Source: JBCCMB01 sp039026555
Lineage (GTDB): Bacteria; Pseudomonadota; Alphaproteobacteria; Caulobacterales; Hyphomonadaceae
Direction: 5' to 3'
DNA: 56,358 bases
NCBI GenBank assembly: GCA_039026555.1
Contig: JBCCMB010000004.1
Location: 1 to 56,358 of the forward strand
In this document: in pieces, positions 41,375 to 51,017 of the stretch
Position numbering within the stretch: the first letter of the stretch is position 1
How the letters are laid out: each line of letters opens with the position of its first letter
The notes under the pieces: model-generated
The model's database searches: none
Told to the model about the DNA's origin: nothing
What the model saw: the letters and a program-made list of their open reading frames with translations, nothing else
Program-made: the position numbers and the translations under genes

Positions 41375-42464
41375 CGCCGTGCGCCGCCAACAAGTCTCGG
41401 AACGCCGACTTGAATACTTCCGGGCTGAATTGCCTTGCGTGTTGGATTGCTTTTAGCGGTTTGAATGCTGGTTCAAATTCCCGCTCGAAACGCTCGATTG
41501 CGTTGTTTAGGCTGTCTGCAGTTGCTTCGTCGAAGAACACGCCGCTGGTTTCTTCATTCACGGTGTCGAGCGCGCCTCCGCGGCCATAAGCGATTACGGG
41601 ACGGCCTGACGCCATAACTTCAACGGGCACAATGCCGAAATCTTCTTCACCGGGAAAGACCAAGGCTCGGTGCTTGGCGAACGCGGATTTCAGTTCCTCG
41701 AAAGGAACTCTGCCTCGAAACTCGATATTGGGGCCGGCCATCTTCTCGAGCGTTTTGCGTTCTTCCCCATCGCCGATCACCACAAGCTTGCGGCCGGATT
41801 TCGTGAAGGCTTCCACAGCGATGTCGAAACGCTTGTATGCGACCAGTTCGCCTGCGGCTAGGTAAGCGTCTTCGACTTCGTGGCTCTCGACCGGAGAGAA
41901 TGCGTCAACGTCTACTGGAGGGTGAACGACGACGGAATCCCGCCGATAGTATTTTTCTAGACGTTTCGCCACGTGGTTTGAATTTGCGGCGAACACGTCT
42001 ACGCGAGCCGCGGACGAGACGTCCAGCATTCGGAGTTTGTGTGCGATATGAGGAAACGCAATGCGCGTCGCAAAACCCGCATTCCTAAGATAGGGATTGT
42101 AATGGTCCCAAATATACCGCATCGGCGTGTGGCAATAGCAAACATGGAGTGCGTCCGGCCGGGGTATAACGCCTTTGGCTGGTCCAGATTCTGATGAGAT
42201 CACTAGATCAAAGTCTTGAAGGTCGAGCTCTTCCAGAGCGCGCGGCATTAGGGGCAGGTATTTCTGGTAGTGCGTTCGCGCAAAAGGTAGTTTGTCGATA
42301 AATGTTGTATCAATGTTGTGAGACAATAGCTGGCTGGAGATGTTTTTGCGATCTAAGACATGCGTGAAGATATCAGCGTCCGGCAGCATTTCGCTCAGCG
42401 TTTCGAGTACTCGCTCGCCGCCGCGCATCTTGGTCAACCAATAGTGTATGAATGCGGTACGCAT
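41157..42464 (-). CDS. GT4-family glycosyltransferase with a long C-terminal tail
   Basis: A 435-residue enzyme. The start MRTAFIHYWLTKMRGGERVL fits the family; longer upstream frames do not. Motifs are VCYCHTPMRYIWDHYNPYLR, VDVFAANSNHVAKRLEKYYR, VVIGDGEERKTLEKMAG, and FPGEEDFGIVPVEVMASGRP with the EX7E glutamates, then GRGGALDTV. It adds one sugar, probably mannose-like, to the lipid-linked repeat unit. The last 60 residues are not conserved-looking and are antisense to the gene ending at 41374, so its true stop may lie near 41157 only because no earlier stop arose. Confidence 0.9.
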   Translation of the reverse strand: MRTAFIHYWLTKMRGGERVLETLSEMLPDADIFTHVLDRKNISSQLLSHNIDTTFIDKLPFARTHYQKYLPLMPRALEELDLQDFDLVISSESGPAKGVIPRPDALHVCYCHTPMRYIWDHYNPYLRNAGFATRIAFPHIAHKLRMLDVSSAARVDVFAANSNHVAKRLEKYYRRDSVVVHPPVDVDAFSPVESHEVEDAYLAAGELVAYKRFDIAVEAFTKSGRKLVVIGDGEERKTLEKMAGPNIEFRGRVPFEELKSAFAKHRALVFPGEEDFGIVPVEVMASGRPVIAYGRGGALDTVNEETSGVFFDEATADSLNNAIERFEREFEPAFKPLKAIQHARQFSPEVFKSAFRDLLAAHGVRIRPAELLPMAELRSSLLNDIRQKALRRPPPVHEPQTDIPHLNTTTLKSLPHRKQRVAAAQEFAPNSIKRN

Positions 42465-42604
42465 TGCTTCCACGCAGCAAGTTACGCGCCGAAACCCGCC
42501 ATTAGCGTCCAGCAAGTTGTTCCGAAAGTGGTCTTGGACGGTATGAAAGCGCAACAGTATTGCGCGCGCAGCGCTACAAGCGCCGCCGACAATAGGGGCG
42601 GGCG

Positions 42605-43930
42605 ATGATCTCAAAATCCATATTGAATGTTCGTCAAGCAGTGTATGTGCGATCAGCGCTTGATATCGGAGTGATTGTGTCGCTAACGGCGGCGCATGTT
42701 CTTTTTGGCGCAGAGCGCACAAACGCGACGTTCGCTTTTGCAATCATCATTTTCTTTCTGGCTATAGCGCGTGTTTTGTCAGCTGGTTTTGAGTTTCCAA
42801 CCGTCGGCATAGCCGCTGCGGCGTCGATTGGCGCGCTTTGGGTCGTTTTCGGCGGAGCGGGACGGTGGGATGTCGCCAACGCTGAGATCGCTGCGCTCGC
42901 CGCAGGCGGCGGCATATGGCTTCTTGGTGCATGCATAGCGTCGCAAAAGAGGGATATTGAGTTCTTTTGGACGGCATTAATGTGGGCGTTGGTCGGCTAT
43001 TGCACATTCGCGCTCATAGTCTTCTTCAGTTCCCCAATCGCTGATGTGCGTTCGCGGATGAACGCGACGTTCGTTTCCCCGAACACTGCGGCCAGTCTTT
43101 TTGTTTTGTGCGTTCTTCTCGCCGGCGGGCGCCTATCTCGCCAAATGCGACGTCGAATAAGGTCTTCTGCTGCAACTTTATCGCCGATGGACCGTATTCT
43201 TAGACTCGCGCTGGCGCCGCTTTTATTGTTTTTGGTCGCCGGAGCAGGTCTCCTTATGACCAATTCTCGCGCTGGTCTGGGGTTGGGCATAGCGGCGCTC
43301 ATGTGCTTATTTCTGTTTGAAACTGTCGCCTACGAGCCCGAGAATGAGCGTGGGCGCCAGTCCTCCAAATTTCGACGTGCTGGCCCTTTAACAGCCATAG
43401 GCCTTCTTGTGCTTGCGATCGCGATTGTAGTTGCGATTGGCGATACGTCATTTGCGCAAAGGATAGACGGGGCGGCGGAGGACATGGCCGGGCGAGGCGA
43501 AGTTTTCGCCATTCTTTCCGATTTGTGGACAGACCGTCCGATTTTTGGCCACGGCTTGGGCAGCTTCAACGACGTTAAGAACCAAGCTGAGAATTTGGAT
43601 AACGCAGCAATGCTGCATACGCTCGGCGCCGCTCACAACGTCGTGTTGCAATGGCTCATCCAGGCGGGCGCCGTGGGCACGGGGGGGATGGCTGCGATTC
43701 TGATCGCGATTCATGTTCCGATTGTAAGGAATCTGATCTCAAATCACGCCAGGCAGACGCATATGGCGCGTATCGCTATTTGCGCCACTCTATATCTTTT
43801 CTTGCATGGGCAACTCGATTACGCGTTGGAAATTCCAAGTATTATGTGGTTCTACGCCTTGATACTCGGATTAGCTTGGGGAGAGCGCTTCGCAAGCGAC
43901 GCCGGACGGCCCGTCGAGATTCGCGAATAA
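42605..43930 (+). CDS. O-antigen ligase/polymerase-like membrane protein (Wzy/WaaL type), first of two
   Basis: A 441-residue inner-membrane protein with about ten to twelve hydrophobic helices. The Wzy_C/WaaL region shows NATFVSPNTAASLFVLCVLL, LLMTNSRAGLGLGIAALMCL, and the periplasmic loop RPIFGHGLGSFNDVKNQ followed by LGAAHNVVLQWLIQAGAVGT. The G-x-G and H-N elements are the usual functional loop. It joins repeat units at the periplasmic face, or ligates a glycan to a carrier. It is divergent from the GT4 gene (140 bp) and convergent with the methyltransferase gene. Confidence 0.85.
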   Translation: MISKSILNVRQAVYVRSALDIGVIVSLTAAHVLFGAERTNATFAFAIIIFFLAIARVLSAGFEFPTVGIAAAASIGALWVVFGGAGRWDVANAEIAALAAGGGIWLLGACIASQKRDIEFFWTALMWALVGYCTFALIVFFSSPIADVRSRMNATFVSPNTAASLFVLCVLLAGGRLSRQMRRRIRSSAATLSPMDRILRLALAPLLLFLVAGAGLLMTNSRAGLGLGIAALMCLFLFETVAYEPENERGRQSSKFRRAGPLTAIGLLVLAIAIVVAIGDTSFAQRIDGAAEDMAGRGEVFAILSDLWTDRPIFGHGLGSFNDVKNQAENLDNAAMLHTLGAAHNVVLQWLIQAGAVGTGGMAAILIAIHVPIVRNLISNHARQTHMARIAICATLYLFLHGQLDYALEIPSIMWFYALILGLAWGERFASDAGRPVEIRE

Positions 43931-43954
43931 ATGACCGAACGTAGGATCGGTATC

Positions 43955-45193
43955 TTAAAGACAGCAAAGTTCCGGCGATAGGCCGCGTTGTGTGAGCGCA
44001 TCGCGAATCTCAGCCTCGTAAATCCGGTTCATCACGATAACTAGATCTGGTCGAATAGATTGTAAGTCGTCCAGGCCGGAGATCTTGTGCGCGGTGATCG
44101 GCATATGGAAGCCGCGGCGATAGGGGTTGATGTCGATAACATGGTCAATGTCGCTAGGATGCGGCAGCGCGCTCAGGAAAGAAACGGCTTTCGACCCAGA
44201 CCCCCAAAGGGCGACTGTCTTTCCGGCGGATTTCGCTTCAGAGACGCGTGCGCGCCAATCGCCGATCGTTTTCCCAACGCGTGATGGAAAGGTGTCGATT
44301 AGGTCAGCAAGCTCAGCGATATCGTCCTCGTGTTCCAAGCTCCTATTATGGAGCTTGTTTACATCGCCGAGGGGCGCTGGCCGCGCCTGAATTGTCAGAT
44401 ACTGATCATCGTATTCAATGTCGATCGTCTCGACGATGAAGCCGGCCCGTCGGAACAAACGCGCAAGCGAGCCTGGAGAGAAGTATGCACAGTGTTCGTA
44501 ATAGATGTCTTCAAACGCGCATTGCCTAAATATTCTCAGCGCTTCCGGAATCTGGAAAAAGACGATGGCGTCGGTTTGATCACCTAGTCCGCGCCGGATT
44601 GTCGACATGAAGTTTAGCGCATCTGGAATGTGTTCCAGCGTCATCTTGCAGGCGAGGAAGTCTACGTTGTGGTCCGCATACTTCTCAGAGTAGAAATCTG
44701 GAATAAACTTCATTCTGTCGGCTGCGGAACTGTCGATGCGCTCTACGTGAACGCCAGGATCGATCCCGACGCCTCGATTATCTCCAAGCTCTGCTAGCAA
44801 CGCCAGGAATTCCCCTTTCCCGCATCCAATTTCCAGGATGTCTTTTTGGTACAAATTGAAATCCGTGACCAAGCGTTGCGCCAAGCTTTTATGAAAAGCG
44901 TTGAACGTTCCTGAGAACGCCTGTGTTTCTTCGTAACGTCCTGAGTATTCCGTCTTCTTGGCGTCGAACGCTGTATTGAAGATGAAGCCGCATGATTTGC
45001 AAAAGCTTAGCTCGATGTCGCCCACCGGATAGGCGCGTGCTTCGGCTTCCGTTTCCAACAAGATACAACTATTCGTTGGAACGTTGCGAACTTCATAAAA
45101 TGTATGCATGTCGGGCGAGTTGCAGGCAGGGCAGCAAGTGTCGGCCGATGCATGGGACTTGGCAATTTTGTCTTGGACGATCGCGGTGGTCAT
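43955..45193 (-). CDS. SAM-dependent sugar C-methyltransferase-like protein 1
   Basis: A 412-residue protein. An N-terminal zinc-binding region (CCPACNSPDMHTFYEV, then SFCKSCGFIFN) precedes the SAM-binding fold with DILEIGCGKGEFLALLAELG and later KMTLEHIPDALNFM. The C-terminal third (KTVALWGSGSKAVSFLSALP then HVIDINPYRRGFHMPI) is the C-methyltransferase C-terminal domain. This three-part build matches NovU/TylC3-type enzymes that add a methyl group to carbon 3 or 5 of a 4-keto-6-deoxysugar. It is 60 bp downstream of a similar gene. Confidence 0.85.
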   Translation of the reverse strand: MTTAIVQDKIAKSHASADTCCPACNSPDMHTFYEVRNVPTNSCILLETEAEARAYPVGDIELSFCKSCGFIFNTAFDAKKTEYSGRYEETQAFSGTFNAFHKSLAQRLVTDFNLYQKDILEIGCGKGEFLALLAELGDNRGVGIDPGVHVERIDSSAADRMKFIPDFYSEKYADHNVDFLACKMTLEHIPDALNFMSTIRRGLGDQTDAIVFFQIPEALRIFRQCAFEDIYYEHCAYFSPGSLARLFRRAGFIVETIDIEYDDQYLTIQARPAPLGDVNKLHNRSLEHEDDIAELADLIDTFPSRVGKTIGDWRARVSEAKSAGKTVALWGSGSKAVSFLSALPHPSDIDHVIDINPYRRGFHMPITAHKISGLDDLQSIRPDLVIVMNRIYEAEIRDALTQRGLSPELCCL

Positions 45194-45253
45194 GTCTTAA
45201 CGTTCCTGGAGATGGGAATTCCGGACTTCTCGGTTCATAGTTGAGAAATCAAT

Positions 45254-46501
45254 CTACAAGATGGCGGGTACAGGTACGGGGGTGATAAATTTTCCACCTG
45301 CCTGAATGTACGCATCTTGTTGACGAATAATTTCCCCCGCGAAGTTCCATGCGAGCAACAAGACGTAGTCAGGCCGTTTGTCGAGCAAGGCTTCTGGAGG
45401 GAGAATGGGAATGTGTTTGCCAGGCATCGCCATGTCTTGTTTGTGGGGGTTCCGGTCGACCACAAAATCCAGCACATCCGGGCCAAGGTCGACGTAATTG
45501 ATTAGCGTCGCGCCCTTTGCGGCCGCGCCGTAGGCTGCAATCGAAGCGCCTTGCGACTTTAAGTCCGCCAGTAGTTCCTTGAGGTCCTTCTTGAGCGTCA
45601 GAACTTTTTCTGAGAAGTCCTGAAAGTACTCAAGTTTATCTAGGCCGATTTCACGCTCAATCGCGAGCTGGTCAGTGACGCTATCCGTCACATCTTCTGA
45701 CCGTCCAACATACAAGCGCAACGATCCGCCGTGAATATCTAGGTGTTTGATCTCATTTAGATACAAGCCGTTACGTCGGAAGAGCTTGTCCAAAGCGGTC
45801 ACTGAGAAATAGCACAGATGCTCGTGATAAATCGTATCGAATTCGACATTGTCGATGAGCGGTTTGAGATAGGGCGCCTCAATGACGCCCACGCCGTCGT
45901 CTTTGAGTATTTGTCGTAAACCTGCGACGAAACCGTTCGTATCGGCGACGTGAGCCAAAACGTTGTTTGCGTGTACAATATCGGCGCGACGCCCTTCGTT
46001 CACGAGCTGGGCGGCCAGGGCGTCCGTGAAGAACGTATTCATAGTCGGGACGCCTATTTTCTCAGCCGCCTTGGCGGGGCCGTCCGCTGGATCGATGCCG
46101 AGAACTGGAACGCCGTTTTCAACATAATTCTTCAGCAAATAGCCGTCATTGCTCGCAAGCTCGATCACTAGGGAAGAGTCGTCCAATTGTCGCCGGCGCA
46201 TCATGTCCAAGACGTTGTCGCGAGAATGCGCCAACAGCGCCGGAGAGAACGACGAATAGTAGGGGTAGCGGTCGGCGAATAGAATATCAGGCCGAACCGT
46301 TTCTGTGATCTGCACCAAGCCGCAATTGGAGCAAAACGCTGTCTTAAGGGGGAATTTAAGCGTATCGCAGACTTTTGGCTCCAGCGCTTCAAGCCGGTCG
46401 GCAAGCGGTGTTTCGCCGAGGTCCAAAAAGACGTCGACTTGGTCGCTGCCGCAGGACCGACAAGTCGACTCGGTTATCGAAAGGGGCTTATCGATCGTCA
46501 T
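45254..46501 (-). CDS. SAM-dependent sugar C-methyltransferase-like protein 2
   Basis: A 415-residue paralogue with the same order: zinc region CRSCGSDQVDVFLDLGETPL and FCSNCGLVQIT (residues 14-65), SAM fold with VIELASNDGYLLKNYVENG, HANNVLAHVADTNGFVAGLR, then EAPYLKPLIDNVEFDTIYHE and HLCYFSVTALDKLF. The C-terminal GASIAAYGAAAKGATLINYV and DFVVDRNPHKQDMAMPGKHI complete the domain. The DTIYHEHLCYFS segment and the zinc cysteines are typical of NovU-type enzymes. Its start overlaps the epimerase stop by four bases (ATGA). Confidence 0.88.
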   Translation of the reverse strand: MTIDKPLSITESTCRSCGSDQVDVFLDLGETPLADRLEALEPKVCDTLKFPLKTAFCSNCGLVQITETVRPDILFADRYPYYSSFSPALLAHSRDNVLDMMRRRQLDDSSLVIELASNDGYLLKNYVENGVPVLGIDPADGPAKAAEKIGVPTMNTFFTDALAAQLVNEGRRADIVHANNVLAHVADTNGFVAGLRQILKDDGVGVIEAPYLKPLIDNVEFDTIYHEHLCYFSVTALDKLFRRNGLYLNEIKHLDIHGGSLRLYVGRSEDVTDSVTDQLAIEREIGLDKLEYFQDFSEKVLTLKKDLKELLADLKSQGASIAAYGAAAKGATLINYVDLGPDVLDFVVDRNPHKQDMAMPGKHIPILPPEALLDKRPDYVLLLAWNFAGEIIRQQDAYIQAGGKFITPVPVPAIL

Positions 46502-47544
46502 GCTTGCGTATCTTTTACTTTTTGTTTCGGGCGTAGATCTGCATCTATAGCTTTATCGCGCACTAATTTTTGGACATGCGCCACACGCTTGAATTTCTCG
46601 CCCTCGAATTCGTCTAGCTTGAGATTTGCGTTTTGGTAGGCGCTCAGAAGCTGCTCGACGCCGCGACGGCATGTCCATTGCGGTTTGTAGTCGTGCAGGG
46701 TGCGGGCGATATGATTGCAGTCTACACGGTAATTGCGCATGTCCGCAGTCGCGCCTTCCGCGAAGCCGATCAAACTACCTGGAACAACGTCTTTGACGAT
46801 CTGTGCGATCTCTCTAATCTGATAGTTTTCAGATGTTGAACCAACATTGAAAGATGCGTTGTGAACGTCTTGGCGGTCCGCTTCTAAAACAGAGATATAG
46901 GCGCGCGCGATATCTTCGACGTGTACGATAGGGCGCCAGGGTGAGCCGTCGCTTTTGAGGTACACTTCGCCTGTTGTCGCGGCCCAAGCGGTTAAGTTGT
47001 TTACGACCAAGTCGAAGCGTAGTCTGGGTGAGAACCCGTAGGCTGTCGAGGCGCGTAAGAAAGTCGGACTGAAAGCGTCGTCGGCCAGAGGGGCGACGCA
47101 GGCTTCCACGCCTACTTTGCTTTCGCCGTAGGGCGTCACAGGATTAAACGGCGCGTTTTCATCAAGAAAGTTATCTCCGGCGGAGCCGTAATTGCTGCAA
47201 GAAGATGCGTAGAGGAAACGAGATACGCCTGCACGCTTTGCGAGCTTTGCAAGATTTATAGACGCTGTTTGGTTTATGTCTCGCGTCAATTCAGGTCGGT
47301 AGTCGCCTAGCGGGTCATTTGATAGGCCTGCAAGATGGATGATGGCGTCATAGCCCTCCACGTCTTCCAAAACGGCGTCGCGGATATCTTTGACACTTGT
47401 AGGTATGTCTACGATTTCGCCTGCGAATGTACAATCCGCGAACAGGTCGCTATCTAGTCCAAATACGTCGTGACCGCGTTCGAGGAGCATCGGCGTTAAT
47501 ACTGATCCGATATATCCGCGATTGCCTGTTACCAATACTTTCAA
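46498..47544 (-). CDS. NAD-dependent epimerase/dehydratase, TTG start
   Basis: A 348-residue extended SDR. It starts at TTG 47544 (LKVLVTGNRGYIGSVL), preceded by AAGGGAG eight bases upstream; no in-frame ATG fits. The NAD site is TGNRGYIG. The catalytic region has YASSCSNYGSAGDN and TPYGESKVGVEA with the Tyr and Lys of YxxxK, and later YGFSPRLRFDLVVNNLTAWA and WRPIVHVEDIARAYISVLEA. It acts on a nucleotide sugar. Lying directly between RfbF and two C-methyltransferases, it probably epimerises or reduces the same CDP-linked sugar. The exact reaction cannot be told. Confidence 0.88.
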   Translation of the reverse strand: MKVLVTGNRGYIGSVLTPMLLERGHDVFGLDSDLFADCTFAGEIVDIPTSVKDIRDAVLEDVEGYDAIIHLAGLSNDPLGDYRPELTRDINQTASINLAKLAKRAGVSRFLYASSCSNYGSAGDNFLDENAPFNPVTPYGESKVGVEACVAPLADDAFSPTFLRASTAYGFSPRLRFDLVVNNLTAWAATTGEVYLKSDGSPWRPIVHVEDIARAYISVLEADRQDVHNASFNVGSTSENYQIREIAQIVKDVVPGSLIGFAEGATADMRNYRVDCNHIARTLHDYKPQWTCRRGVEQLLSAYQNANLKLDEFEGEKFKRVAHVQKLVRDKAIDADLRPKQKVKDTQA

Positions 47545-47591
47545 TGTCTCGACTCCCTTGTATTTTGCGCGTCTTGTGTGTTCGCGGCGTG

Positions 47592-48362
47592 TTACGCCCA
47601 AGTTTTCCAGGGGGCGTCGCCCTTGTCCCAAAGGTTTTGCAAAATTTGCTTTTCGCGGAGCGTGTCCATGCATTGCCAGAATGATGAGTGACGAAACGCC
47701 ATCAACTGTCCGTCTTCGGCTAGGCGACGCATAGGTTCGTGTTCGAACATTTCATGGTCGCCTTCAATGTAGTCGAACACTTCCGGTTCAAGTACGAAGA
47801 ACGCGCCGTTAATCCAGCCTTCGCCAGTTTGAGGTTTCTCTGAGAATTCTCTGACTTGGTCGCCGTCAAATTCGATATGTCCATATCGAGCTGGCGGTCG
47901 AACAGCGGTCATCGTCGCGAGCTTTCCATGGGATTCGTGAAAGTCGATCAGATTATCCAAATTAATATCTGAAAGACCGTCGCCCCAAGTCATCAGTATT
48001 CGTTCGCGACCTGACCACGACATCAGTCGCTTGATGCGCCCTCCGGTCATCGTCGCGGCGCCTGTCTCTACTAGGTCTATGTTCCAGTTTGGAATATCGG
48101 CGCCGTGGCGACGAATGTCGCCATTGGCCGTGTTGACGCTGAGGCATCCATTGTAGGAGCTGTACTCATGAAACCAACGCTTGATGTAAGAACCCTTATA
48201 CCCAAGCCCAATGCAGAAATCTGTGTGCCCATACCGGCTATAGATCATCATGATATGCCAAAGGATCGGCATGCCGCCGATCTCCACCATGGGTTTGGGA
48301 CGGATTTCGGTTTCTTCGGCCAGGCGAGTCCCGAAGCCTCCGGCAAGTATCCCAACTTTCAT
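47592..48362 (-). CDS. rfbF: Glucose-1-phosphate cytidylyltransferase (RfbF-like)
   Basis: A 256-residue nucleotidyltransferase making CDP-glucose. The start MKVGILAGGFGTRLAEETEI is clear, with IRPKPMVEIGGMPILWHIMM, GLGYKGSYIKRWFHEY, MTWGDGLSDINLDNLIDFHE, VRPPARYGHIEFDGDQVREF, EKPQTGEGWINGAFFVLEPE, FEHEPMRRLAEDGQLMAFRH and FWQCMDTLREKQILQNLW. These are specific to the RfbF group. The usual partner RfbG, CDP-glucose 4,6-dehydratase, was not found in this window, so the pathway beyond CDP-glucose is incomplete here or relies on the epimerase/dehydratase at 46498. Confidence 0.93.
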   Translation of the reverse strand: MKVGILAGGFGTRLAEETEIRPKPMVEIGGMPILWHIMMIYSRYGHTDFCIGLGYKGSYIKRWFHEYSSYNGCLSVNTANGDIRRHGADIPNWNIDLVETGAATMTGGRIKRLMSWSGRERILMTWGDGLSDINLDNLIDFHESHGKLATMTAVRPPARYGHIEFDGDQVREFSEKPQTGEGWINGAFFVLEPEVFDYIEGDHEMFEHEPMRRLAEDGQLMAFRHSSFWQCMDTLREKQILQNLWDKGDAPWKTWA

Positions 48363-48519
48363 AATAATCTCCATGACTTTGACGGGGCTAGTTGAGCAAG
48401 TCCCATGCCAGTTAGGAGGGTGCTGAAAGCTGATATCGCGTTGCGCCGACTCGCATAGGCGTCGCGTTAAACGACTATTTTTAAGAGAGCGCTGGCTTGG
48501 ATCTTGCTGGCGGAGCGGG

Positions 48520-49758
48520 ATGACCCAAAGCCCGGTATACCCTCTTGCATTCAATGGTCGTTTTTTAAGCGCGAAGCTGTCCGGCGTTCATCGGGTCGCG
48601 CTGGAATTGGTGCGCGCCTTCGACGCGCTTGTAGCTGAAACGCCAAGATTAGCGATGCGATTTCCCGGTCGAGTTATTCGTCCGCCCGGCAGTCGAGATG
48701 ATTTGGAGCTACGCCATTTCGAAGTCGTTGAAGCAGGGCGCTTAACTGGGCAGGCGTGGGAACAGTTCGAGCTCAATAAGCTCGCCGGCGATGCGATGCT
48801 TCTCAACTTCGGGAATTTGTCTCCGGTCTTTCGGTCTCGCTCAGTGACCATGATTCACGATGCGCAGGTTTTTTCCAGTCCGCAGTCTTATTCGCTGGCG
48901 TTTCGATCTTGGTATAAGTTCGCGCATATGATTATTGGTCGGCGAGCGGCTCGGCTTTTAACTGTATCTGAATTTTCCAAAGAACAATTATCGCGGTTCG
49001 GCATAGGCGCGGCGGATGATATCGGCGTCGTTTACAACGGCGTTGACCACGTGTTCAAAGAAGTTCGCGACAATTCTATTGTCCGAGAGCTTGATTTGCG
49101 TCATGGCGAGTATGTCCTAGCGCTATCGAACACCCAGGCCCACAAGAACATTAGCGTTTTATTCGAAGCCATGAGATCGCCGCGTGCGCCAAGTTGGAAG
49201 TTGGTTCTGTTCGGTTCGGCGACAGCGGAGGACTTTTTGGCGCTAGGCGCGCCGCCGCCTTCCAACACTGTATTTGCCGGGCACGTCACTGACCCGCAAC
49301 TACGGGGACTTATGGAACATGCAGGGTGTTTGGCGTTTCCATCACGAACGGAAGGTTTCGGCCTACCGCCGTTAGAAGCGATGGCGCTGGGCTGTCCAGT
49401 AATTGCATCGCCTTTTGGGGCGTTGCCTGAGGTGTGTGGAAACGATGCGCTCTACGCTGATGCGACTGATGCGTCCGCGTGGGCCGAAGCAATCGCTTCT
49501 ATAGCAGCCATGACAGATGAGGAGAGGGCGTTGAAATGTGACGCAGCCAGATCTCATGTGCGTCAATATACGTGGCGGACGAGCGCAAAACGCTTGCTCG
49601 AAGAAATAGAAAGCTTAGCCGGACAAAACGCTCAATGTGAGGCAGTTGAAGGTCAAACTACCCATGGCTCCCACTGTTCTGTCTTGGGGGCGACGAGCGT
49701 AAACGAGAACAAGCTTTGGGATTTGTCCGAGGTATCTCGGCTTTCTAGGAGTGTCTGA
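48520..49758 (+). CDS. GT4-family glycosyltransferase, tandem copy 1
   Basis: A 412-residue enzyme. Features are PLAFNGRFLSAKLSGVHRVA, SVTMIHDAQVFSSPQSYSLA, TVSEFSKEQLSRFGI, VVYNGVDHVFKEV, LALSNTQAHKNISVLFEAMR, and FPSRTEGFGLPPLEAMALGC with the EX7E pair, then VIASPFGALPEVCGNDALYA. It is related to mannosyl- and rhamnosyltransferases of the GT4 family. The last 60 residues look disordered. Its stop shares one base with the start of the next gene, a paralogue. A GGAGCGGG site precedes the ATG. Confidence 0.92.
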   Translation: MTQSPVYPLAFNGRFLSAKLSGVHRVALELVRAFDALVAETPRLAMRFPGRVIRPPGSRDDLELRHFEVVEAGRLTGQAWEQFELNKLAGDAMLLNFGNLSPVFRSRSVTMIHDAQVFSSPQSYSLAFRSWYKFAHMIIGRRAARLLTVSEFSKEQLSRFGIGAADDIGVVYNGVDHVFKEVRDNSIVRELDLRHGEYVLALSNTQAHKNISVLFEAMRSPRAPSWKLVLFGSATAEDFLALGAPPPSNTVFAGHVTDPQLRGLMEHAGCLAFPSRTEGFGLPPLEAMALGCPVIASPFGALPEVCGNDALYADATDASAWAEAIASIAAMTDEERALKCDAARSHVRQYTWRTSAKRLLEEIESLAGQNAQCEAVEGQTTHGSHCSVLGATSVNENKLWDLSEVSRLSRSV

Positions 49759-51017
49759 TGAACGCGGCGCGTGCAGTATCCTTCAACGGCAAGTTCCTGT
49801 CCGGCGGTAGAACCGCCGTGCATGATACGTCCAAGGAACTTATCGCGGGGTTCTCGAGGTTGCTCCAGAACGATCAGCGCGCGAGAGAGCTAATCACAGC
49901 AGAGATTTTATGTCCCCCTGGGGTGCGGCCGCCAGTTGATTTATGTCCGATGCCTTACAGACGCGCCGGCTTGTCGACATGGCAGGTTTGGGAGCAAGTG
50001 GACCTGCCTATGGCCGCGCGATCTTCCTTACTAGTCAGCTTGAGCAATTTGGCGCCGGTATCGAAGACCAATGCGATTACGATGATCCATGATGCTCAAC
50101 CCTTCAGCACCCCTGAATCCTACTCAATTAAAGAAGCCCTGCTTTATAAGACCTTGATGCCCATCATTGGGCGGAACCACAAACGAATTCTGACTGTCTC
50201 TAACTACTCCAAAAACAGTCTTGATCGTTACCAAGTGGCGCCTGCATCAAAAATTGCCGTCATATACAATGGGGTCGATCATATTCTTAAATTGAAGCCG
50301 GACATAGAAATAATCGCAAAGCACGGCTTGTCCGCAGACGAGTATGTGCTTGGCTTAGCGAACTCACAGTCGCATAAGAATATTCACTTTCTAATTGACT
50401 TGTTCTCGCACGAGGCATTGAAAACAAAAACGCTGGTTCTGTACGGTAAGGCTAAACCAGAGGATTTCCGCGCAAAAGGCGCAGACATTCCAGATAATGT
50501 TATTTTTACTGGTTTTGTCAGCGACGAAGAGCGGCGCGCTTTAATGGAAAACGCAGGGCTGATGGCTTTTCCATCCCTTACGGAAGGGTTCGGCTTGCCG
50601 CCATTGGAAGCGATGCGTGTTGGGACGCCCGCCCTATGTTCCCCATTTGGAGCTTTGCCGGAGATCTGTGGGGACGCCGCGCAATATGCGGATCCATCTG
50701 AACCAGAAAGTTGGATTCGTCATATCTTACTTTTGCTCAGCGAAAGTTCGGAAGAGCGCGACAACCGGGTTCAAGCATGCATCGCTCAGGCCTCCCAATA
50801 TGCTTGGGATAAAAGCGCTCGCAGACTTCTGGACGAGATCTCCAACGTATTGGTAGAGCAATCTTGCACCCAAAGCGTTCACGCTGGCTCTGACTTCAAA
50901 ACGCTTCGCGCCGTAGATTTCGTATCGGATCGGTTTGCCGCAAGTTCAAAAATTTCGTCCCTTTCGAACGTGTCTGCGGACGATGAAGAGCGGATAAGCT
51001 TGGATAACGTAAGATGA
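49758..51017 (+). CDS. GT4-family glycosyltransferase, tandem copy 2
   Basis: A 419-residue paralogue of the preceding protein, aligned end to end: VSFNGKFLSGGRTAVHDTSK, ITMIHDAQPFSTPESYSIKE, VIYNGVDHILK, LANSQSHKNIHFLIDLF, FPSLTEGFGLPPLEAMRVGT and LCSPFGALPEICGDAAQYAD. Identity is moderate, so the duplication is old and the enzymes probably add different sugars. The C-terminal 60 residues are again variable. The stop overlaps the next gene by four bases (ATGA). Confidence 0.92.
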   Translation: MNAARAVSFNGKFLSGGRTAVHDTSKELIAGFSRLLQNDQRARELITAEILCPPGVRPPVDLCPMPYRRAGLSTWQVWEQVDLPMAARSSLLVSLSNLAPVSKTNAITMIHDAQPFSTPESYSIKEALLYKTLMPIIGRNHKRILTVSNYSKNSLDRYQVAPASKIAVIYNGVDHILKLKPDIEIIAKHGLSADEYVLGLANSQSHKNIHFLIDLFSHEALKTKTLVLYGKAKPEDFRAKGADIPDNVIFTGFVSDEERRALMENAGLMAFPSLTEGFGLPPLEAMRVGTPALCSPFGALPEICGDAAQYADPSEPESWIRHILLLLSESSEERDNRVQACIAQASQYAWDKSARRLLDEISNVLVEQSCTQSVHAGSDFKTLRAVDFVSDRFAASSKISSLSNVSADDEERISLDNVR

